NCBI GenBank assembly: GCA_947652735.1
Contig: CANTEG010000002.1
Location: 1-64,000 of the forward strand
Length of the DNA: 64,000 nt
Direction: 5' to 3'
Source of the DNA: an uncultured Lachnospiraceae bacterium
Lineage (GTDB): Bacteria; Bacillota; Clostridia; Lachnospirales; Lachnospiraceae
Shown here: positions 58,073 through 64,000 of the stretch, piece by piece
Numbering within the stretch: position 1 is the stretch's first letter
Layout: each line of letters opens with the position of its first letter
Translations under genes and position numbers: made by a program
Notes under the pieces: model-generated
The model's input: the letters and a program-made list of their open reading frames with translations, nothing else
The model's database searches: none
Told to the model about the DNA's origin: nothing

Positions 58073-60040
58073 ATGGAAAACAATCAATATCTTGGGACAG
58101 AAAAGGTTGGTAAATTACTGGGGAAGTTTGCCATACCATGTATCTTTTCACTTATCATTTCATGTCTTTACAACATAGTGGATCAAATTTTTGTTGGTAA
58201 CGGAATTGGTTATCTTGCCAATGCCGCAACAGGCGTTATTTTCCCGATTACAGTTGTGGGCTGGGGAATGTCGCTGTTCTTTGGCGATGGTGCGGCGGCA
58301 CATTTAAGTGTGTCACTCGGAAGAAATGAAACGGAAACAATTCATAAGGGAGTAGGCAACGCGATTTTGTGTTCGTTTCTCTCAGGCGTAGTTATTATCG
58401 TAATCAGCTATTGCTGCGGCGATGGACTGTTGCAGTTAATTGGTACAACGGATGCAAATCTTACAATGGCACATGATTATGGATTTATAATATATGCAAT
58501 GATGCCTCTTGCAATGGTACAAAATACACTTGCATCCATTATCCGTGCTGACGGAAGCCCGCGTTATGCGATGGGAGCAATGTTAGTTGGTGCAATCATA
58601 AACATTATTGGTGACCCTGTGGCTATATTCGTTCTTGACCTTGGAATTAAGGGTGCGGCATATGCAACAATTTTAGGACAGTTTGTAAGCTTTGTAATCT
58701 GTGCCGTATATTTGCGGAAAAGTAAGACATTTCATATTCAGGCAGGAAGTTTCAGTTTGGATGCATCACTGCTAAAGCCTATTATGGCACTTGGAACATC
58801 AAGCCTTTTGACACAGCTCTCTATTGTAATAATTACAATTATCAACAATATACTGTTGGTGCGCTACGGGGCAGAATCAGTTTATGGAGCAGACATTCCG
58901 CTTGCTGCGTTTGTCGTTGTTATGAAGCTGTTCCAGATTGTCCTTAATATTGCAATTGGAATTGCGGCAGGTGCGCAACCAATCGTAGGATATAATTATG
59001 GTGCAGGAAAATATGAACGTGTAAAAAAACTGCTGAAATTAATTATTGGCTGGACGTTGGTTGTATGTTTGGTCTGCACGGTGTTGTTTGAGGCGGTACC
59101 GCAGGTATTTATTCGCATGTTTGGTGCGGACAGTGAATTGTATACACAGTTTGCAGTTAAGTGTTTAAGAATTTACCTTTCGCTTATTATGTTTACATGT
59201 GTGCAAAAGGTATGTGCTATCTTCCTACAGTCTATTGGATATGCGAAAGCAGCAGCACCACTTTCTGTAATCAGGGATGTATTTTTAATTGTGCTTTCAT
59301 TGCTTGTACCGATGGCTCTTGGTGTCACAGGTATTTTCTGGGCTGCTCCTGTGGCGGATATACTTGCAACTGCAATTACATTAGTCGTTATGATAAAGCT
59401 TTGGAATCAGTTGAGTGTATCAGATGAAAATGAAGCGGATGGCTATGCAGTGCCGGCTTATCCGACAAAAGAGGGCGTTGTGGTTACAATATCACGTGAA
59501 CATGGTTCTGCTGGAAAACGAATTGGACAGTTGGTTGCAGAAAAACTGGGAGTGCCATGCTATTATAAAGAAATGATTGCAATTGCTGCACATGAAAGTG
59601 GCTTGGCGGAAAAATTTATTTCCAATTTAAATTCTGATGAAAATGCAGTAATGAAGGAGTTGTATTTAAGTACAAGTGCAGTACAGCAGGCAATAACAGC
59701 TCAGGATCAGGCGATACGGCATATTGCAGATGCAGGCTCCTGTGTCATTGTAGGGCGTTCGGCGGATTATGTGCTGAAAAATTACAAAAATGTAGTCAGA
59801 ATATTTATTACCGCACCTGAAGATTACCGTACAAAAAAGGTAATGGAAATGTATGGAGACAGCAAAGAACAGGCAGCAAAAAGCATTGAACGTGCCGACT
59901 CGGCAAGAAAGTCGTACTACGAAAGCATTACTGATAAAAAATGGGGCGATTCCCACAGCTATGAACTATGCGTTGACAGCTCGATAGGTGTAGATGAGAC
60001 GGCAGATTTAATTTATTCTTATCTAAGTCATAGACAATAA
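58073..60040 (+). CDS. MATE family efflux transporter fused to cytidylate-kinase-like domain
   Basis: 655 residues. MATE domain (about 1-450): twelve membrane helices with LLGKFAIPCIFSLIISCLYN, IVDQIFVGNGIGYLANAATG and GAQPIVGYNYGAGKYERVKK. C-terminal domain (about 465-655): VVTISREHGSAGKRIGQLVA with a P-loop-like glycine run, then EKLGVPCYYKEMIAIAAHES and CVIVGRSADYVLKN, RIFITAPEDYRTKKV, SARKSYYESITDKKWGDSHS, all of the cytidylate-kinase-like family of Clostridia. ATG 58073 has GAGGAGG. The kinase half lies in the cytosol and may sense or modify a nucleotide to gate the pump. The mate and kinase halves are in one frame without a gap. Confidence 0.88.
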   Translation: MENNQYLGTEKVGKLLGKFAIPCIFSLIISCLYNIVDQIFVGNGIGYLANAATGVIFPITVVGWGMSLFFGDGAAAHLSVSLGRNETETIHKGVGNAILCSFLSGVVIIVISYCCGDGLLQLIGTTDANLTMAHDYGFIIYAMMPLAMVQNTLASIIRADGSPRYAMGAMLVGAIINIIGDPVAIFVLDLGIKGAAYATILGQFVSFVICAVYLRKSKTFHIQAGSFSLDASLLKPIMALGTSSLLTQLSIVIITIINNILLVRYGAESVYGADIPLAAFVVVMKLFQIVLNIAIGIAAGAQPIVGYNYGAGKYERVKKLLKLIIGWTLVVCLVCTVLFEAVPQVFIRMFGADSELYTQFAVKCLRIYLSLIMFTCVQKVCAIFLQSIGYAKAAAPLSVIRDVFLIVLSLLVPMALGVTGIFWAAPVADILATAITLVVMIKLWNQLSVSDENEADGYAVPAYPTKEGVVVTISREHGSAGKRIGQLVAEKLGVPCYYKEMIAIAAHESGLAEKFISNLNSDENAVMKELYLSTSAVQQAITAQDQAIRHIADAGSCVIVGRSADYVLKNYKNVVRIFITAPEDYRTKKVMEMYGDSKEQAAKSIERADSARKSYYESITDKKWGDSHSYELCVDSSIGVDETADLIYSYLSHRQ

Positions 60041-60051
60041 AATAAAGTATA

Positions 60052-60106
60052 AAATTTTTGCATCCTTAAATGCTAACAAATATAACATTTAAGGGTGCAA
60101 AATTTG
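60052..60106. terminator. Bidirectional hairpin terminator
   Basis: TTTTTGCATCCTTAAATG (60055-60072) pairs with CATTTAAGGGTGCAAAA (60086-60102) with small mismatches; A-rich on the left and T-rich on the right. Confidence 0.7.
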
Positions 60107-60225
60107 TTTAGGGGTAGTATGATAATAAAAGCTTTTTCAGTAAGACAAAAGAAAGCATGAATTGTCGGGAATGATACCATGTGAAAGTGATATAGTGAAG
60201 CTGAAATCAAGTTGGAGGTTGCTAC

Positions 60226-61080
60226 ATGAACTGGGTTAAAATCATTGAGGATGCTATTTGCTACATTGAAGAACATATTACGGAAGATTTGACGGTAAGC
60301 AGGATAGCCAATGAAGTAAATATATCCGCATTTTACTTTCAAAGAGGCTTTTCCGTGCTGTGCGGGTATACCATTGGAGAATATATCCGTATGAGAAGAT
60401 TATCCCTTGCAGGAAATGAATTGCTCTCATCAGATATTAAAGTAATTGATTTAGCAATGAAGTATGGTTATGATTCACCTGACAGTTTTACGAAAGCATT
60501 TATACGGTTTCATGGCAGCACGCCAACTGATATAAGGCGTAACGGTGTAATACTGAAAGCGTTTGCACCGTTACACATTAAACTATCATTAGACGGAGGT
60601 AGCATAATGGAATACAGAATTGAAGAAAAAGCGGCTTTTAAAGTAATGGGTTTGTCACGGGAATTTTCTTATGAGGGTGCTAACACGGATATTCCAAAGT
60701 ATTGGGATGAGGTTATTATTCAGGCAAAGGAAAGACCTGTGATGGGAATGTACGGAGTCTGCTTCGATGAGGAAATGGCGGGCAATCAGTTCCGCTATAT
60801 GATTGCGGATGATTTTATTGCCAAGCAGGCGGAAGAAAAAGGACTTGAGATTTATGATATTCCTGCACATACATGGGCAGTTTTTCCGTGCCGTGGGGCA
60901 ATGCCATTGCCACTACAGGAGGTCAACCGCAGAATTTTTTCTGAATGGCTCCCTGCGAGCAGCTATGAAATTGCCGAGGGCTACAATATTGAGTATTACA
61001 GTAACCCAGCCGACTATAAAAACGGCATGCAGGATTCAGAGTATTACGCAGAGATATGGATACCTGTTAAGAAAAAATAA
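60226..61080 (+). CDS. AraC-family regulator with GyrI-like effector domain
   Basis: 284 residues. The N-terminal AraC HTH pair (about 8-105): YIEEHITEDLTVSRIANEVN, FYFQRGFSVLCGYTIGEYIR, then LAMKYGYDSPDSFTKAFIRF. The C-terminal GyrI-like/AraC effector-binding domain (about 125-284) includes YRIEEKAAFKVMGLSREFSY, DIPAHTWAVFPCRGAMPLP and YYAEIWIPVK. It resembles Rob/BmrR-like regulators for multidrug or stress responses and may control the MATE gene upstream. ATG 60226 has TTGGAGGTTG. Confidence 0.9.
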   Translation: MNWVKIIEDAICYIEEHITEDLTVSRIANEVNISAFYFQRGFSVLCGYTIGEYIRMRRLSLAGNELLSSDIKVIDLAMKYGYDSPDSFTKAFIRFHGSTPTDIRRNGVILKAFAPLHIKLSLDGGSIMEYRIEEKAAFKVMGLSREFSYEGANTDIPKYWDEVIIQAKERPVMGMYGVCFDEEMAGNQFRYMIADDFIAKQAEEKGLEIYDIPAHTWAVFPCRGAMPLPLQEVNRRIFSEWLPASSYEIAEGYNIEYYSNPADYKNGMQDSEYYAEIWIPVKKK

Positions 61081-61118
61081 TAAATCGTTGATGAGATTAT
61101 AATATTCAGTAATATGAA

Positions 61119-61164
61119 GACTTCCCGTTATCGGCATATGTGTTGGTAGCGGGGAGTCTTTTAA
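61119..61164 (+). terminator. Terminator after the AraC-GyrI gene
   Basis: GACTTCCCGTTA (61119-61130) pairs with TAGCGGGGAGTC (61147-61158), followed by TTTTAATT. Confidence 0.7.
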
Positions 61165-61364
61165 TTAATGGGAAGCTGCGTTTTCTATTGGCATATGTCC
61201 TAAGGGCAAATCATTTCCTGCGAAACTTGCTTTTGTTATTCTGGTATAAATATTTTTAGTGTGTCAGTTTTAGCACGCATACTTTTAACAAAAAATGTCA
61301 TACTAAAGATGAGAAAAATGGAGTTTTACTCATGACTAAATAAATAGAAAAGAGGATTACCTAT

Positions 61365-61526
61365 ATGAAATATGTTTGTACGGTATGTGCATATGTTTAT
61401 GACGAAGAAGCAGGGGACCCGGAAAATGGTATTGCACCGGGAACAAAATGGGAAGATGTTCCGGAAGGCTATTTGTGTCCTCTTTGCCAAATGGGAAAAG
61501 AGTACTTTGAAGCACAGGCGGATTAA
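61365..61526 (+). CDS. Rubredoxin
   Basis: 53 residues: MKYVCTVCAYVYDEEAGDPE, NGIAPGTKWEDVPEGYLCPL, CQMGKEYFEAQAD. The two metal pairs are C-T-V-C and C-P-L-C, so an Fe(Cys)4 site is intact, although the family's usual CPxCG has Gln instead of Gly. It is a one-electron carrier of anaerobes for superoxide reduction or other redox steps. ATG 61365 has AGAGG upstream. It precedes the ferredoxin-oxidoreductase genes by 16 nt and may work with them. Confidence 0.92.
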   Translation: MKYVCTVCAYVYDEEAGDPENGIAPGTKWEDVPEGYLCPLCQMGKEYFEAQAD

Positions 61527-61541
61527 ATAAGGAGGAATCAG

Positions 61542-62753
61542 GTGGAAAAAAAAGTCATACTACCCATTACGGATGAAAACGGCTATTATCAAATTCGTTT
61601 GGAAAGCATTGGTGGCTTGGGTGCAAATTTATGTGGAAAAATGTTGGGGGAGCTTGGGATTAAATATCTTGGTTTAAACAGTGCCAGCTTTTCCAGCTAT
61701 GGTTCGGAAAAAACGGGAACACCAGTGAAAGGTTTTATCCGCTATAGCTCTGCGGATTTAGACATTAAGCTGCACTCGCCTATTAAAACCCCACATCTTT
61801 TAGTGGTGTTCCATGATGCCCTTTTGTCCGATACATCTGTTTTGAAAGGCTGCGGAAGGGATACGGATATAATTGTTAATTCGGTAAACGGAAAAGACAG
61901 GCAGGAGCTTTTTGGGGAGCAAAATTATCACTGTGTTTATTTTTTAGATGCCCAAAAGATAGCCATAGAAACCAAATCCCGAATAAATGTAGTTATGCTG
62001 GGTGCGATTGCCAAGGTTATGGGTTTTGTAGAGCTGGAAGACCTGTATGCAATATGTAAGGACACTCTTGGAAGAAAATATCCTGCTTCTCTTTCACAAA
62101 ACATGGAAGGAATCAGGAGAGGCTATGAGGAAGTAACATCTTCATATGAAATTGCACAAAAGAACCGAACGGACAAAACAGCAAATGCAAGAATAGATGA
62201 AACAGCAGACAATAAAACAAATGTAAGAACAGACGAAAAAACAGATGAGAGAATAAACAAGAGAACAGACGAGGCGGTGGAAAAAGTGTCCTGTGGCAAT
62301 TGTCAGCCTTCGTCCCCATGGGGATATGAAACAGCCCCCATTGGTGGAATCAATCCGTGCTTCGGAAATAGTGTGGAAAATGATTTGTCACCTTCCAGAC
62401 AGGGATATTTCCCTATATTTATTCCAGAAAAATGTATTAACTGCGGGCTGTGTGATACAACCTGTCCTGATATGGTTTTTCAATTTCAAAAAGGGGAATT
62501 TAAGGGAAGAGAAATGATGCTTAATAAGGGTTTGGATTATTACCATTGTAAAGGATGCTTAAGATGTGTGTCTGTATGTCCGGTAGGGGCTTTGGTTCGT
62601 GGTGTGGAGGCAGAGCATCCACGCAAAAAATATTTTATGCCGAATCAGGAGCTTTTAAGAACGCCTGACAATTATGAAAAGGCAGGATATGATGGTTATA
62701 TCACCTCGGAAGCCTTTTTGACAGAGCAACGCATAAAAGGAGGGGAGGTATGA
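61542..62753 (+). CDS. 2-oxoacid:ferredoxin oxidoreductase, gamma and delta subunits fused
   Basis: 403 residues from GTG 61542 behind GGAGG. The gamma part (about 1-190) has RLESIGGLGANLCGKMLGEL and VKGFIRYSS. A linker (about 200-260) is made of imperfect Arg-Thr-Asp-Glu/Lys units (NRTDKTANARIDETADNKTN and so on). The delta part carries two 4Fe-4S sites: CINCGLCDTTCP and CKGCLRCVSVCP. In other enzymes gamma and delta are usually separate genes or joined more tightly. The expected complex oxidises pyruvate or another 2-oxoacid to acyl-CoA with ferredoxin. The next gene is the alpha subunit. Confidence 0.88.
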   Translation: MEKKVILPITDENGYYQIRLESIGGLGANLCGKMLGELGIKYLGLNSASFSSYGSEKTGTPVKGFIRYSSADLDIKLHSPIKTPHLLVVFHDALLSDTSVLKGCGRDTDIIVNSVNGKDRQELFGEQNYHCVYFLDAQKIAIETKSRINVVMLGAIAKVMGFVELEDLYAICKDTLGRKYPASLSQNMEGIRRGYEEVTSSYEIAQKNRTDKTANARIDETADNKTNVRTDEKTDERINKRTDEAVEKVSCGNCQPSSPWGYETAPIGGINPCFGNSVENDLSPSRQGYFPIFIPEKCINCGLCDTTCPDMVFQFQKGEFKGREMMLNKGLDYYHCKGCLRCVSVCPVGALVRGVEAEHPRKKYFMPNQELLRTPDNYEKAGYDGYITSEAFLTEQRIKGGEV

Positions 62754-62754
62754 C

Positions 62755-64000
62755 ATGCAGGAATATAAACAGACAATAGAGTTTGCAAACGGAAATGAAA
62801 TGGCATCTATGGCAATTAAGCAGATAGGTTATGATTTGATGGGATATTATCCTATTACGCCGTCCACACAGATAGCAGAAAATTTGGACTTGATGAAAGC
62901 AGAGGGAAAGACGGATTTAATTATGATTGCCGCAGAGGGAGAACACAGTGCGGCGGGAATCTGCTATGGTGCAGCGGTAGCGGGAGGCAGGGTGATTAAC
63001 GCAACCAGTGCCAATGGGCTGCTCTATGCGCTTGAACAATTTCCCGTCCAGTCAGGAACCAGATATCCAATGGTTATGAACGTGGCTTGCAGGACTGTTT
63101 CGGGACCTCTTTCCATAAAAGGCGACCATAGTGATATCATGTACATGTTAAATGCGGGATGGCCCATATTATTTGCCCATTCCCCGCAACAGGTATATGA
63201 CTTCAATCTTGTGGCACTTAAGTTGGCGGAGACTGTAAGGCTGCCTGTGGTGGTTGCCTACGACGGCTTTTTCACCAGTCATCAGAAACGAAGATGCATG
63301 CGTTTTCAACATGATGAGGATGTAAGGCATTTTATAGGAGAAAAAAATGAGCCATATCCGTTTTTTGATATGGAACATCCGATTACCGTAGGGTCTTATA
63401 TGAATGAACCTGATTTGATAAATAACCGTTATCAGCTTCATCTTGCTATGGAGGAAGTAAAAAATGTCCTGCCAAATATTTTTCGTGAGTATGGCATCCT
63501 TTGTGGCAGAAGCTATGAATGGAGTGAGGGTTACTGCCATGAAGATGCCAAAATACTTTTAGTGCTCCTCGGTTCCTCCTTTGATACAGCGACAGTTGCG
63601 GTGGACAGATTGAGAAAGCAGGGAAAAAAAGTCGGTGTGCTTACATTAAATGTTCTGCGTCCATTTCCAGAAGAAGCGCTTGCCAAAATGCTTCAGCTTG
63701 CCAGTCATATTTTGATTGCTGACAGACAGGACAGCTACGGTGGAATTGGCGGGAATCTTTCTATGGAAATACGTGCTGTAATGCAGAAATATGGCTGTGC
63801 GGGAAAGGTGAAAAACCTTGTTTATGGGCTTGGCGGTAAAGATTTTTATGTTGAGGATGCCATTGCCATGTTTGAACTGGCAGAGCAAGAAAATGCAATA
63901 AACTCCTATTATTATGGTGTGGAAAGGGGAGATTCTAAGCAGGCAGTATCGGAGCAGGAACGGTTTTTTGCTCCTCTTTTGGCAGAACAGACAAGGATTT
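62755..64000 (+). CDS. 2-oxoacid:ferredoxin oxidoreductase alpha subunit, 3' end outside window
   Basis: The open frame from ATG 62755 runs past the right edge for over 415 codons. It starts 1 nt after the previous stop; GGAGGGGAGG lies in front. DLMGYYPITPSTQIAENLDL, AAEGEHSAAGICYGAAVAGG, RVINATSANGLLYALEQFPV and LPVVVAYDGFFTSHQKR are signatures of PorA/VorB-type alpha subunits, and LGSSFDTATVAVDRLRKQGK belongs to its domain II. The beta subunit with the thiamine diphosphate site should follow outside. Substrate (pyruvate, 2-oxoisovalerate or 2-oxoglutarate) is not settled. Confidence 0.9.
   Translation, partial: MQEYKQTIEFANGNEMASMAIKQIGYDLMGYYPITPSTQIAENLDLMKAEGKTDLIMIAAEGEHSAAGICYGAAVAGGRVINATSANGLLYALEQFPVQSGTRYPMVMNVACRTVSGPLSIKGDHSDIMYMLNAGWPILFAHSPQQVYDFNLVALKLAETVRLPVVVAYDGFFTSHQKRRCMRFQHDEDVRHFIGEKNEPYPFFDMEHPITVGSYMNEPDLINNRYQLHLAMEEVKNVLPNIFREYGILCGRSYEWSEGYCHEDAKILLVLLGSSFDTATVAVDRLRKQGKKVGVLTLNVLRPFPEEALAKMLQLASHILIADRQDSYGGIGGNLSMEIRAVMQKYGCAGKVKNLVYGLGGKDFYVEDAIAMFELAEQENAINSYYYGVERGDSKQAVSEQERFFAPLLAEQTRI

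Noticed and set aside
1..64000. CRISPR arrays, tRNA and rRNA genes
   Set aside because: No regularly spaced repeat array, and no cloverleaf with GTTCRA arm plus matching acceptor stem was seen on either strand by eye; a tRNA scan would be decisive.

Overview
The window looks like the chromosome of a low-GC gut Firmicute, most likely a Lachnospiraceae relative (inference). Supporting signs are strong AGGAGG-type ribosome binding sites, a Tn1549/Tn5397-like conjugative element, an Agr/LytTR two-component pair, a rubredoxin and pyruvate:ferredoxin-oxidoreductase-type genes, and a GH2 mannosidase cluster. No tRNA, rRNA or CRISPR array was recognised.

Layout. (1) 1 to about 9,650: the right part of an integrative conjugative element. 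It holds the tail of a CHAP-domain protein, an XRE regulator, an OmpR-type response regulator and histidine kinase feeding a three-gene ABC-2 exporter (likely antimicrobial-peptide resistance or immunity), a sigma-like factor, a MazF toxin and a large serine recombinase. (2) About 9,650-25,300: an island of defence genes and decayed phage or ICE genes. It has a shortened serine recombinase, a DinG/XPD-like helicase with a probable nuclease tail, and a restriction-modification locus with two C5-methyltransferases, a nuclease and controller proteins whose minus-strand operon begins with an 883-residue NACHT (NLR-like) NTPase. Then come a sigma-like protein, a Bro/KilAC antirepressor, and broken XRE, KilA-N and GIY-YIG genes, small unknown genes and a MutT-type Nudix hydrolase. 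(3) 25,700-30,040: a soluble PAS-PAS chemoreceptor, a GNAT acetyltransferase and an AgrC/AgrA-like pair. (4) 30,311-40,544: a nine-gene signalling operon, divergent from the Agr-like pair and preceded by a direct repeat that could be its LytTR box. It encodes a secreted beta-helix protein, a FecR-domain protein, a cNMP-binding PP2C phosphatase, a CHASE2 adenylate cyclase, a TIM-barrel isomerase-like protein, an RsbW-like kinase, a STAS protein, a diguanylate cyclase and a PilT ATPase. (5) 40,698-45,812: an AGE-family sugar isomerase and a beta-mannosidase with an AraC regulator and shared operator-like motifs. (6) 45,985-49,562: a fatty-acyl-AMP-ligase/carrier/reductase enzyme and an ArsC/Spx-like protein. 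(7) 49,653-53,192: a second restriction-modification module with Vsr. (8) 53,498-61,080: mostly metabolic and stress genes, including a GNAT-cytidine deaminase fusion and a MATE-cytidylate-kinase fusion behind an attenuator-like leader. (9) 61,365-64,000: rubredoxin and a 2-oxoacid:ferredoxin oxidoreductase, running off the right edge.

The strongest candidate for an undescribed system is region 4. It places cAMP synthesis, a cyclic-nucleotide-gated phosphatase, an RsbW/STAS partner switch, c-di-GMP synthesis and a pilus-retraction ATPase in one transcription unit with two envelope proteins. The second is the NACHT NTPase built into a restriction-modification operon. A dispersed repeat family of about 200 bp with terminal inverted repeats (MITE-like) appears four times in the chromosomal part. 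Several regulatory structures are visible: twin two-component promoters, hairpins that hide Shine-Dalgarno sequences, a 25-bp palindrome filling a methyltransferase promoter, and AraC-type sites. All functional assignments rest on motif reading without database searches.
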